Positions 10,964 through 21,058 of a stretch of DNA of 64,000 nucleotides are shown here, piece after piece. A program made the translations under genes and the position numbers. The DNA lies in assembly GCA_030704615.1 (NCBI GenBank), contig CM060731.1:72520756-72584755 (forward strand). Direction: 5' to 3'. The stretch is from Takakia lepidozioides. Taxonomy: Eukaryota > Streptophyta > Takakiopsida > Takakiales > Takakiaceae. The notes below the pieces were generated by a model. That model worked only from the letters and a program-made list of their open reading frames with translations. It did no database searches and was not told where the DNA came from. How positions within the stretch are numbered: position 1 is the stretch's first letter; each line of letters starts with the position of its first letter.

Positions 10964-13900
10964 ATGTCCAAGGACAGAGATAGACTAGCACGATTTCATT
11001 CCAATGCAGGTAGTCTTCCAATGACTGCCACTGCAGACGACGATGGGTTTGCAGTTGTTCATGAGGATGAGCTGGTTACAGTGTTCCCACTGGAATTGGG
11101 TTCTCTGCTTGTTCAAAAGGAGGTGTATGACGAGGATGGGAATTTGGATTCTGGACATTTGGAGAAACCATTGGTTGGCGAGTGTGGAAGGAAGTGGAGA
11201 GTCCTTCCAGGCACATACCGTGTCCTTGGAAAAGAGAGAAGACAATCAGCAGGATCAGTCATTACCCCTGGAACTGCAGCATCGGTCGTGCAGCAGAAGG
11301 GCACAGTTCATGTGAAAAAAGTGGTGAGCACATCCACTACATTCGTGACTCTTTCAGACTCGTCCTCGGAGGATGTTTCTGAGATTCCTCCGCCAGTGCA
11401 GACTCCATTCTTGGATGAATCCGAATTGCAAGAGATAACGAGTGTCATTCCAAAATTGAAAGCCCTCGCAGGGGTGCCTGGGTGCAAGAGCGAGCTGCGT
11501 TTTGTTGATTGGGAGACCCTTCATGTGCAGCGGGTTCAATACGTGCCAGCAGAGTTTGATGGGGACATCTTGTTTGAGCTCAACCCTCCCACGTCTTCCA
11601 ATGGACTGGCTGGGCTTCTGCAGGGCATGGACAAGAAACATGACGGACACCCTTGGTGCAGGACAAAAACGTCAAACATCCACAACGACATTGGATTGAA
11701 ATTTCGAAGGTCGGTTTGCGTTGGGCATTGCAAGTGCCTGAATATAACTTGCCCTCGCCTGAGAAACAACGCTCAACCAAACGAGAGTGAGTGGGAAGGT
11801 GTGCCATTGAATCCTTTCACCCCAGGACTTGCCCCTCCCAAGACCAATACTTTTGTGTGCAGGTTCTGCAAACTTTCCCCGTCCTGTGTTTCTGTGTATC
11901 ACGCTCGTATGTACCAGGTGGCACACCGGTGCAAAACAATGAGTCCTGCCTGCATTCATATGGGTGCACATGAGCATCCTGTGTCCAAAGGAAGTTGCAG
12001 GGATAGCGTGGACATCGCTAGAAATCTGCTGAAGCAGGAGTTCCACAATGCCCCTTCTGCAACACCTTCTGCTATAGCGCTTGCAGCTAGCAAGGCTTTC
12101 CTGGAAAAACACATATTGGGTGAAGGGGATTCGACACAGCCAATGCTGGATGCAGATTCGCTTGATGCAGTGATGGACCATTTCTCCGTGTTGAGCTCTC
12201 CCAATATTCGAAACCAGGTGAATGCACTTAGAGTCGGCACAGGCAATGCTGGATTCATGGACAACATTATGGACCTCAAACGGAGAAGTCGCTATGAATT
12301 CATTCAAAACAGTATCTTCCCTGGCCAGGGCTCATCCAAGGTTTATTTGTTCAAGATGTCCGCAGTGGGCGAAGGCAGTGGTGTTAGCATTGTCCGCCGA
12401 ATGCAACCTGGAGGAGATTTGGCTAAATGTTGGTTGATGTTTGATCACTGCAAACGGGTGAAGGGTTGGACAACCATGGCGTGCCATGTGTATGATCCAG
12501 CGTACCAACGTGTGCTCTCAATAGCAATTTGTGATATGCAGTCGGAGGACACTGAATCCCAGATGCTCATGTGGAATTCGCTCCTGGCCGTCATGCAGCG
12601 CAACGGAATACAGAAGACAAATTTTGCGGGCTTCATGGCTGATAGTGCACAGGCAAATTTCAATGCAGTGCGGCGCGTGTTTGGTTCGGGGGATCCTAAG
12701 GTCCCAATGGAAAATAGGGAGCGCACATGCCTCTTCCATTGGAGTCAATCTCTGGCACGTCATACAAAGCGCTGCATTCGCCCTGACCTTCAGTTGGAGC
12801 ACAGAAGGCTCTGTCTCAAGTACAAAAATGCCAAATCAATGGGAGAAGCTGAGAGCACTTACCAAGCAATCCGGGCTTGGTGGTTCTCCTCTGGTGCTGC
12901 TACTGGTATCCACCTGAAGGAGTTGGAGGACTGGTTGGTTTTCTGGCACTTCAGATACAGACAGTGGGGAGCTTTCATGACGACGGTAAGCCTCTCGAAT
13001 CCCAAAATCAGAAATTTTGCAACATGCCTCTTCATTTGGGGTTCTTGGATTGTCGCTTGAAGAACCTCTTCCATTTCCTTTCCTTCCTCACATTTCCATG
13101 CAATGCCTCGTGCAGGAAATGTCCTTGGAGGACTTGGCCGACATGCCATCCTGTAATTTGGCGGAGACTGTTCATAACGCCTGGATGCAGCAATCTACCA
13201 AAGCAGGTCGTGACTTGTATGTGGCCACTGCTGATGACATGGTGCGGGCACTCACACAACAAACCAGGTACCGCAATTTTCTGATGGGACGGGGTGGAGG
13301 CAAGGGCCCCGGTTCGACTTTGTTGATGCTAAGGGCTGCGAGTAGGTCTGGAGACCCATCCAAGATGGCCAAAGCTCTGAACAGGTGCACTGAAGGCTCC
13401 CCATTGCAATCCAGGCTCCCTCATTTGGAAGGCGAGGAAAGATTTGGATCATGCAAAAGGAAATTGAACACTCTTCCAGGTTCAGATGGAGATTCCCATC
13501 GCCCAGACAGGGTCAATTTCTCTGTGCCAAAGGTGTCTCCAGTGCAGACTAAGTCCTGTGCCGGCCCCTTCCCAGGTGGGTCCTCCTCCTGTGGAGCAGG
13601 TGCAGAACATGCAAGCACAGCAGCAGGAATCCCATGGAGGAGGTGGTGGCCATGGTGCAGGAATCTGATTGCATTGATAGTGAGTGGCATATAGAACGCA
13701 CCCCACCAGGATCTAGAGTTGCTTGCATGGCAATTCGGACCCCCTCTTTCAAGAAATGCAAATCAAAAATATGCAAAGGCTCCAGGGGGACTCCAGCTCC
13801 AACATTCACAGGGTTGTTCCGACCTTATCATAGTGGGGAGTCAAAGGACCACAAGTTCTGGTTCTGCCCAGACGATATGGCACGATGCGTCAAGGGAACA

Positions 13901-14527
13901 ATTTGTCCTTCGGTGATAATGAAACCCCCTCCCCCCGCAATTTGGCCTGTGAAACTTGGGACGTCGCTGTCAACAACCGAGATAAGCATGCTGGAGGAGG
14001 GAGGGTTTTGTCTTGCACGATCCCGAGTGGTGCCCTTGTGCACTGTCGGCACAGATGTGCCACAAGCTCCGGCAATGCCTCCACCCGGTGCCGACTCCCA
14101 CCCAACAAAAAGAGATGGAAAAACAGTGCGCCGTGTCGCTTCGGGTGCAGATCACGAATGCAAGATGGAATCGGCTAGAATTTTGCAGGCTCGGGTGGCT
14201 CGTATCACCGAAGTCCCTGCCCCGGGGTATGGACGGATTTACACAGTGCTGTCTATTGGCTCAGTTCTTCATGGCAAAGAATATCAGGTTACCGTGGGGA
14301 ATTTCCCTACTTGCACTTGTCCGGATTTTGTAACGATGCGTGAGGGCGCTCTCGGCATGAGAGGAAAGTGGGTCCCCTGCAAGCATCAATATTACATATA
14401 CCTTGTAATTATGTGTTGCGACGGTAAGAGAGACCAATTCATTCACCAAGCCACACTAAGCTACGGAGAAGTCATCACCCTTCTGCAGCGGGACACCTCA
14501 CGTAGGGCTCAGCCAAATTCTCTTTGA
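10964..14527 (+). CDS. SWIM zinc-finger DDE transposase-like protein of element B
   Basis: Exon 1 runs from ATG 10,964 to 12,985 (674 codons), with donor GTAAGC. Exon 2 starts at 13,116 after a TGCAG acceptor, and the frame closes at TGA 14,525-14,527. Cys-rich pieces (VCVGHCKCLNITC; FVCRFCKLSPSC) precede a core with LMFDHCKRVKGWTTM and GFMADSAQANFNAVR, which I take as two of the acidic catalytic residues of a DDE nuclease. ERTCLFHWSQSL follows. Near the C-terminus, FPTCTCPDF ... WVPCKHQYY is a SWIM finger (CxC...CxH), typical of MULE-like transposases. Between about 13,540 and 13,650 the reading frame changes, which means either a small unrecognised intron or indels. Otherwise the gene is open, so this may be a recently active element. 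Role: probably DNA cleavage for transposition of B. Superfamily not settled. Confidence 0.7.
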
Positions 14528-14935
14528 ACACATACGAGCCATGCCCACTTCCCATACTGGTTTCAAGGTTGCCGTGTGAAGACTTTGCATTTAGGACAAA
14601 CACATACATTTCGTTCACGGAACCAGGGCAAATGCACATGCCATTCATTGTAAGCGTCTATCCTGTGAATTGAAATAGAGTGTGTCAATCATTCTGAGCT
14701 CTATTCTGCCATATTTTCATATTACTCTCTTTGTGCAGGCATTGTAGACATGGTGCATGGTGGCCCCCTTTGTTTTGTCCACGGTAATAGGCCCTCTTCT
14801 TGCAATCCTCGCCTATAGGACCTGCTTCTCCAGCAAATTTGTGCCGCTCACGCTTCCTTGAAGCGTGAGCTCAGCTCACGCTTTGCAGCTACAACGTGAG
14901 CTCAGCTCCCAGGCTCACGGGGCTGGGCTCACGCC
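14528..14935. other. 3' end of element B with GTGAGC-rich terminus
   Basis: Non-coding. From about 14,843 it becomes a cluster of GTGAGC and GCTCAC words with local palindromes (for example AAGCGTGAGCTCAGCTCACGCTT at 14,861-14,883) and ends GGCTCACGCC at 14,935, the inverted counterpart of the left end. Confidence 0.5.
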
Positions 14936-15181
14936 GTAGCTACGCTGCTAATCGAACGATTCCATGGACTTGTACGAGCATGATAGCATAGTACCATGCA
15001 ATATTCACATAATATTTGGTGTGCTGACCCTTTCTGTACGTTTTCATGTGTACGTTGCGGAAGACCGAGGGGCAGACCCATTGTGAACCGCTACAGACCT
15101 CATCACTCTTATGAAGTCTTCTCGTGCAGAACTGAGCGAAATTTGCATGCCTTGACCATCTTACATTGTGCATTCCAACAG

Positions 15182-15381
15182 TTCCCATTGTACACGTTGA
15201 TGGTCTTCGACGAGTGGTTGAACGGCAAACCAGTTGTCTATATCCTATCCGCGAGGAATTGGACAAGAGACCTGGTTCCGTGGATGAGAGCCTTGCGCGA
15301 TTCACTCCTCGTAGATTTGCCGAGCTGGCGACCCAATGCCTTCATTGTGGACGATGCCGAAGCAGAAATCAACGTTATTCG
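15182..15381 (+). pseudogene. Element A transposase, second exon with catalytic Asp pair
   Basis: After the acceptor CAACAG the frame reads FPLYTLMVFDEW, directly continuing DATFGTNRDK from the exon ending at 2,208, so the two belong to one protein. NAFIVDDAEAEI near its end holds the second DDE aspartate. The exon ends in phase 2 with the donor GTAAGT at 15,382. The same exon is at 33,683-33,881 in element C, where TGG has become TGA and the donor is lost. Confidence 0.8.
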
Positions 15382-15934
15382 GTAAGTCTGTTGGTCCACA
15401 GCACCGGTCCATTGTCGAGGTCCAATGCAGCAGTCCATTGCTACAGTCCACTGGCAGACTCATGTGGCGAAACCCGATGGCAGTTCGCTGGGCAAATCCA
15501 CTGGTAGTCCGCTGTCAAGTCCGGTCATCAGTCCCCTGGCAAGTCCGCTGGCAGTCCCCGGCAAGTCCGCTCGGCGGTCCGCTGTCAAGTCCGCTGCCAA
15601 GTCCACTCAGCAGTCCCTGGGGTCGGCCGTCCGCTGCCAAGTCCACTCGGCAGTCCCTGGCAAGTCCGCTTGGCAGTCCGCTCTGGCAGTCCAATGGGGC
15701 AGTCCGCTGATGCAATCCGCTGCCCCAATCCTAACTAGGGGAAGTCCAATGAGGAAATCCAATGGATAGTCCAATGGGGTTATTCTAGCACATCAACGTC
15801 ATGGCATTGTACTGTCCACTAGGCGAGTCCAGTGGCTCTGCCCGCTGATACAGGTCGCTGTTACAGTCCACTCCGGCAGTCCACCATTGCAGTCCGATCC
15901 CAAGACTCTAATGTGTACCATGTGTGTTGTGCAG
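15382..15934 (+). repeat. Transposase intron made of degenerate AGTCCRCT words
   Basis: The intron has consensus ends (GTAAGT ... GTGCAG). Much of it (15,410-15,780) is built from short words around AGTCCGCTGGCA or AGTCCACT, repeated about 30 times with irregular spacing and always in this orientation. The equivalent place in element C (33,882-34,025) is built from a different word, GGTCTGCCCTAT. Confidence 0.8.
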
Positions 15935-17189
15935 AATTGTTTTTGAATGAGTACTCATTTTCCTCTGCCTTTGGCATGTCCGCAAGGCATGGGTGAAGCA
16001 ATCATGCAAGAAAACGAAAGATCCGGTGACCGCTGTAAACTTGTTGAAGGATATGGGAGACCTCATGTACTGTAGAGGGGGACCACGCAATGAGAAAAGA
16101 GCGCTTCGGTGGGTTGCAAGGAGAATCTGTCGTATGAGGTCAAAATACCCGAAAGGACATGAATTTCTTGACTATATCGAACAGTACTGGAAGCCCAAAA
16201 TAGCAATGTGGTGTACAGCAGCCCGCCATGTCCCTCATGCGAGCCAAGACACAAACGCAAGCATTGAGGCATACCATGGAAATCTAAAGGCAAGACTTGC
16301 CATGGGGAAAGGCAAGATGAGTGGTTGTAGAGTGGACTGGCTTATATGGGAACTCACTGGTCGTGTGCTAACACACTACTGGTACGCAATCCATTTGAAG
16401 ACCCACGGGTTCATAAGAAATGACAAACACGAAAAGTACATATCCAATTCTATACTTGCAGCACGAGACATTCCTGCTGAGAGTGTTACTCTTCCCTTGG
16501 GTCTTGGTGAACCAGCCTACGTTCTCAGTAACAACCACCCCGGCACAACATACATTGTTTACAATCCTGATTGCGATTGGGGTTGTTGCACGTGCCCATG
16601 GGCAATGAAGGGAAACTTATACAAGCATCAGGTCCGTGTCCTGAAGATGCTTCACCCTGACCTGCAGGATGGCCTCCTTGTGCGCGCTTGTGGCACGGCG
16701 TTGGGAACCATTCATCGAGGATTACCTAACTTGCTCTTGGGCAATGGTGCCGGCGGCAACGACGAATCCAATCAGTTCATGGAAAGACATCCTCCGGACG
16801 ACTTCCCCTACGACGAGGCACCTCTGGAGGTCTCAGCCTCAATGGAACAAGAATTCGCGGACATACTTCGCATTGTAGGTGATGACAAATACCTGGAGGC
16901 ACATGCCCGATCTGCTCTTCATATGTGCAGAGGGCAGCTCGTTGATATCCTGGCGAAAAGTGCGGCTGGAATGTTGCACCCTGCGGCAGCGAAGGCTTTC
17001 CGTCCTCTGAACGACAACAACAACATGTCTCTGAAAAGGAGACAAGATTTCGTGGAGGCCTGGAAAACCCGGCCTAGGGTTTTGCGGAGAACCAGCAAGA
17101 GGGTGTCTGCACCTGCACCTGCAGCACATATATTCTTGAATATTCGCAAGGTTTCAGGTCGTGTAGATGTCACGAAGAAGACAATATAA
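15935..17189 (+). pseudogene. Element A transposase, C-terminal half with catalytic Glu and SWIM finger
   Basis: The exon follows GTGCAG and reads on in phase. A TGA at 15,948-15,950 (Gly in element C) breaks it; after that the frame is open to the TAA at 17,187-17,189. LWHVRKAWVKQS marks the core, and NASIEAYHGNLKARL holds the third DDE residue. The SWIM finger reads CCTCPWAMKGNLYKH: the third zinc ligand is Tyr, where element C still has Cys (NLCKH). The C-terminus contains DNNNMSLKRRQDFVE, shared with element C. The gene is thus inactive through the upstream stops and probably impaired in its finger. Confidence 0.8.
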
Positions 17190-17341
17190 GTCTGCAATGC
17201 CTCGAAAAGAGACAAGGTTTCACATCGTGTAGGTGTTACGGAGAAGACAATATAAGTCTGCAATTCCTCGAAAAGAGACAAGGTTTCACGTCGTGTAGGT
17301 GTCACGAAGAAGACAATATAAGTCTGCAATTCCTCTGGTAG
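17151..17341 (+). repeat. 66-bp tandem repeat across the transposase stop codon
   Basis: 'gtctgcaat' recurs at 17,190, 17,256 and 17,322, and the intervening 66 bp are almost identical, with a partial unit before. The first unit contains the last codons of the transposase, so the 3' end of the coding region has been duplicated into the 3' flank. Confidence 0.9.
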
Positions 17342-17953
17342 CATTGTCCCTTTCTGAAATACAAGTCCGCAATGGACTAATGCACAATCTCCCAACGGAC
17401 TCCTCCAGTCTCCCAACTGACTCCCACACAGTCTCCCAAGCATAGTCTCCCAACAGAGTCACAGTCAACAAACTGCGAGCGCCAGTAAGCCAGTCTGCTG
17501 GTCAGTCTGCTGCCCACTCCAAAAGTCTGCTCACCACACTTCAACATCATCCCTGCAACTCTTCCAGCAGACTGCTGGACAGACTAAGTCTCAAGCAGAC
17601 TCATCCACAACAGCAGACTCAAAATGGACAGGCTCCAGTGGATTACCTCCCTAACGACTCATGCCAATCCAACGTCCCAGCGGACTCATGGACATGGTGC
17701 CTACCAAACTAGGTACCAAACCCAACAGTCTTAGCCTTGGCAGCGTACTGCTCGTACATTCAAGCTCAGCAGACTCGAGTGCACAGTGCATGGAAAAATT
17801 GACACCACTGTGTCCATTGAGTTTAGTGACAACATTACAAAACATGCCAGCACCCACAGTACACAAAAGTGCTCATCACCACTGGAATAGTAAGCGAAAA
17901 GACTCGCATTTTTTATTTCGGTACATAGACTTCACATGACAAGTACATCATAC
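17342..17953. other. Spacer with CAGACT/AGTCTC words
   Basis: No gene seen. From 17,365 to 17,640 the sequence is dominated by AGTCTCCCAA, CAGTCTG and CAGACTC words; the rest is unremarkable. It separates the convergent 3' ends of the transposase and the Ulp1-like exon. Confidence 0.5.
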
Positions 17954-18282
17954 TCATGAGAGCAGTTTTTCTACATTGTCCAACCCCCGCACGATATACT
18001 GGGCACACTGCATTCGCTGCCCAAGTGCAAACTTGAAAGTAAACCAGTCCTTCGTGAAAGGTGTTCCTCTCTCTGGCTTTGCAGTCTTGGAGACATTTTC
18101 TCTGACTTTTATCCACTCATAAAACACTTGAATGAATGACATGACATAAAAGCCACACTCCCAGCTGAATGGTTGTTGGGGCACATCAGGCACATGGAAC
18201 TGAAATGCTTGGACAATCTCATGCCACTCTGGTGAGTCCATTGAGTATCCTAAGCACTCAGCATGAAGCTTCCGAATCCACC
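17954..18282 (-). pseudogene. Ulp1/C48-like cysteine protease exon (C-terminal end of element A second gene)
   Basis: After the acceptor TTCTAG the frame reads WIRKLHAECLGYSMDSPEW and, further on, PQQPFSWECGFYVMSF. The Gln and the Cys-Gly spacing match the oxyanion Gln and catalytic Cys of Ulp1-type (C48) SUMO proteases, and the frame ends at a stop at 17,954. The catalytic His, which should lie just upstream, is not in this exon. ULP1-like second genes are known in several plant MULE families, and the tail-to-tail position with the transposase fits. The block that should precede this exon appears inverted (18,400-26,870). Confidence 0.6.
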
Positions 18283-18419
18283 CTAGAACAAAGGGACATT
18301 TTATGCGAGTCCCTGATAGAGTTCAGGTGAGTGTAACAGCCCTTGCGGAGGTCGATGATACAAACACTCCAGTGCCCCTTATAATGGTATCAAACAACAT
18401 GGCGTCATTGCACAATCAT

Positions 18420-19198
18420 GATGGGCAGACTCAGCAGACTGACACTCAGCAGACCGACCACTCAGCAGACTCAGCACTCAGCAGACTCAATCTTCAAACC
18501 CAGTCCACTGCACAAATACAGAGGTCAACTTAATCGCTCAGAGTCAAGACGACACTGCGAAACCAGACTATGACTCAGGAGACAGTCTCAGCAGACTCGG
18601 AAGAGTTCTTACTCGTCCCCAATTGGCACCAAAATGAAATTGCACTCTTTCAAGTCTTTGCCTAGTCGTTCAGTGTTGGGGCAACCTTTCAAGACCTCCA
18701 GAAGGCTGTTATGGGCAACTTCCGTGTTTCAGCTCAATTTCTTTTGCCAACTTTTTTAGAAGTTCACATTTGCATAAACATGTGTTGCAAGGCGAGTTGA
18801 TCTAGGAGACAAGCAAGTGCAGGCTGCTTTCGACTCTTTTGCCAGAGGTGCAAGGGACCTTGTCCTGGCTTTACAAGGAGTTCGGGAGATTGTCCAGCAG
18901 ACTAGCCACAAGAATGTCGAACAACATATTCCCCACGACACATGTGGGCAGACTGCCCAAGTGCTGGAGACCGAGCATGTGCACCAGACCGTCCCGGGTA
19001 ATAGGCCGGATCACTCCCAGCAGACTGCCCCACTCACACATACTCAGTATGTGCAAACAGTACTGAGCAGGCAGCGAACTTTGCAGACTTTGCAGCAGAC
19101 CGGAGAACAGACCGGCCAACAGACTGCCCCTCAGCCGACTGTGCAGCAGACCAGCGAACATGGCCACCAGACTGCCCCTCAGCAAACTGTACAGCAAT
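18420..19198 (+). pseudogene. Gln/Thr-rich segment of element A second gene (inverted block, part 1)
   Basis: From 18,817 the frame is open for 127 codons to TAG at 19,198-19,200. After a short normal stretch (FDSFARGARDLVLALQGVRE) it becomes QQT-rich (QTGQQTAPQPTVQQTSE), encoded by CAGCAGACTG words. The words start already at 18,420 outside this frame. The same composition resumes at 24,830 beyond the Ty3/gypsy element, so the retrotransposon split it. It lies on the plus strand while both ends of the gene are on the minus strand, indicating an inversion. Function of the Q/T region unknown. Confidence 0.5.
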
Positions 19199-19536
19199 AG
19201 TATGCGCACGCGCCAGGTGCGCACTAGCACGTGAACTCCCAAAGAAGGCGCAAGTTTCCTTGCCCCTTGGATGGGGGTCACCCGATTTCGGCACTACGCA
19301 AACACATGATTAACCCAATTTATCTCTCCCACTTTTGTAAGCTAGCATGCATTCTACACACTAGCCAACCATACCATGCATCACCATTCCAAACAAAATA
19401 GGACGCACAACATTTGGAAGCCATTTCATTTATAGCACGTTTTGTAGAATACAAGTTTTTGCAATCGGATTCCTAAGCTAGCTAAGCCGGGCTAAGCATG
19501 CATTTCCTCCCCCACGCTCCAAGGTTGATGTCCCCA

Positions 19537-19935
19537 TCAACGCTTCTTCCGCTTTTGAGGTCGCCCTTCGAAAGTTGCAACCGCCTCAGATGCGTGTCCC
19601 ATTTCTGAGGCACGCACCCAAGATGCCTCCACATGATGATAGCCCTTCCATTTGACGAGATACTCCGTTTCTCGGTTCTTGAACCTCCTCGACTTAAGTA
19701 TTGCCTCCACCTTGTACTCAGGTTCATTTTCATGATCCAACAGCATAGGTGGCGGACGCAACACTTGATGCCGATTCGGACGCGCTTCATCTTTGAAGTA
19801 AGGCTTCAAAAGGGAGACATGGAATACTGGGTGCACCTTGCTGTTTGCCGGCAGCTCCAATTCATACACATCCTCATTCATAACCTTCCGAATGCGAAAG
19901 GGTCCCGCATACGGAGGTACGAACTTCGAACTCAC
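19537..19935 (-). CDS. Ty3/gypsy C-terminal domain with chromodomain
   Basis: The frame reads SKFVPPYAGPFRIRKV, VHPVFHVSLLKPYF and then YKVEAILKSRRFKNRETEYL followed by VKWKGYHHVEASW, a chromodomain, ending in a basic tail (PQKRKKR) just before the polypurine tract. Chromodomains on plant Ty3/gypsy integrases target insertion to heterochromatin, so this element belongs with the chromoviruses. Confidence 0.9.
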   Translation of the reverse strand: MSSKFVPPYAGPFRIRKVMNEDVYELELPANSKVHPVFHVSLLKPYFKDEARPNRHQVLRPPPMLLDHENEPEYKVEAILKSRRFKNRETEYLVKWKGYHHVEASWVRASEMGHASEAVATFEGRPQKRKKR

Positions 19936-19947
19936 TTCCGGAGGTAG

Positions 19948-21052
19948 TCAGAAATTCTTGATGTTCAACCAGACCTCCGTGCCTGCCTCAAACTTCACTT
20001 CCCTCTGCTTCCGATTCGCCTGCCTTTCATACCGTTTCCTAGCTTTGGCAATGTTGTACTTTGCGAGCTTCAACAAACGCTCGCGTTCTTCCAGTACCGC
20101 CGGTACTGCCGGTTCCTCAACATCCTGGGCGGCCCAACTTGTCGGCACCAGAGGTGCTTTTCCATAGACCAATACGAAAGGGGAAACTCCCGTTGCGGAG
20201 TGTTCTGTGTTATTATAACAGAACTCTGCCGCGTCTAAGTGTTCCACCCAGTCTGTTTGGTCTGCCGACACGTAATTCCGCAAGATCTGCTTCACTACGG
20301 AATTCACTCTTTCTGTTTGGCCGTCGGTCGTAGGTCGGAAGGCGGTGCTCATCTTCAGCCTCGTCCCCATCTTCTTCCAAAGTGCCCTCCAAAATTTACT
20401 CGTAAACTTTGGATCGCGGTCCGAGACAATATCCTTCGGGACTCCATGATTGCTTTAAGACATGGGCGAAGTAAAGTCGCCCTGTTTCATGCGCCGTAGC
20501 CGTCTTCTTGGTGGGGATGAAATGACCCATTTTACTGAACCTATCCACCACCACCATGATTGCATCGAATCTTTTTTACAGCGGCATAGCAGTCATGAAA
20601 TCCATCGAGACGCTTTCCCAAGTCCCCCCTGGAATCGGCAAGGGCTGTAACAGCCCCGCTTGTTTTTTGTACTCGCTCCGGTTTTGTTGGCATGTTGTGC
20701 ATGTCTTGACATACTCCTCTGCCTCCTCCCTGAGTTTGGGCTAGAAATACTCTTTCTTCAAGAGTGCCGCGGTGCGCTTGGCTCCGCCGTGGCCCGCAAG
20801 CGGGCTATCATGGCATTCTCTCAAGAGACTATCTCTGATCCCTCCTTTCGGCACGTAGAGACGTTTTTGCTTATACCGGAGCAGTCCATTTTGCAAGTGG
20901 AACTGCGATTTAACCCCCATCCTCAAGTCCTGCATCACGGACTTCGCCAGCTCATCCTTCCGGCAAGCCTTTCGAATCTTCCTTTGGAGCGCCGTCTCGC
21001 CCTTGTACACCAACAAGAGCTGCTGCTTTCTACTTAAAGCATCGGCCACCAC
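19948..21052 (-). pseudogene. Ty3/gypsy integrase, broken
   Basis: Pieces of the integrase appear in successive frames: the HHCC-side region HDSPLAGHGGAKRTAALLKK ends at a stop at 20,741, then a frameshifted core (MVVVDRFSKMGHFIPT in another frame), then FRPTTDGQTERVNSVVKQ with the core Glu region and the C-terminal GTEVWLNIKNF, closed by TGA at 19,948. At least two frameshifts and two stops separate the pieces. Confidence 0.8.
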
Positions 21053-21058
21053 GTTGTC

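Larger units (their letters stand above)
2248..14935. mobile_element. Element B: nested transposon with methyltransferase gene
   Basis: The segment separates the donor (2,209) and acceptor (15,181) of the element A transposase intron and is bounded by matching inverted ends. GGCGTGAGCC begins at 2,248 and GGCTCACGCC ends at 14,935, each end dense in GTGAGC/GCTCAC words. No target-site duplication is visible, so the exact limits are provisional. It contains a minus-strand ParB-like/N6-N4 methyltransferase gene (2,928-7,023), a palindromic satellite (about 7,040-9,532) and a plus-strand SWIM-finger transposase-like gene (10,964-14,527). The two genes diverge from the satellite. The superfamily is uncertain: the transposase is MULE-like in having DDE and SWIM parts but does not resemble that of elements A and C. 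Confidence 0.6.

Noticed and set aside
11672-12307. 211-codon minus-strand frame inside the element B transposase
   Set aside because: Antisense of a well-supported coding exon; no motif recognised.
19200-19502. 3' LTR of the Ty3/gypsy element
   Set aside because: No similarity to the region right of the primer-binding site could be found by eye, so I did not annotate an LTR pair.
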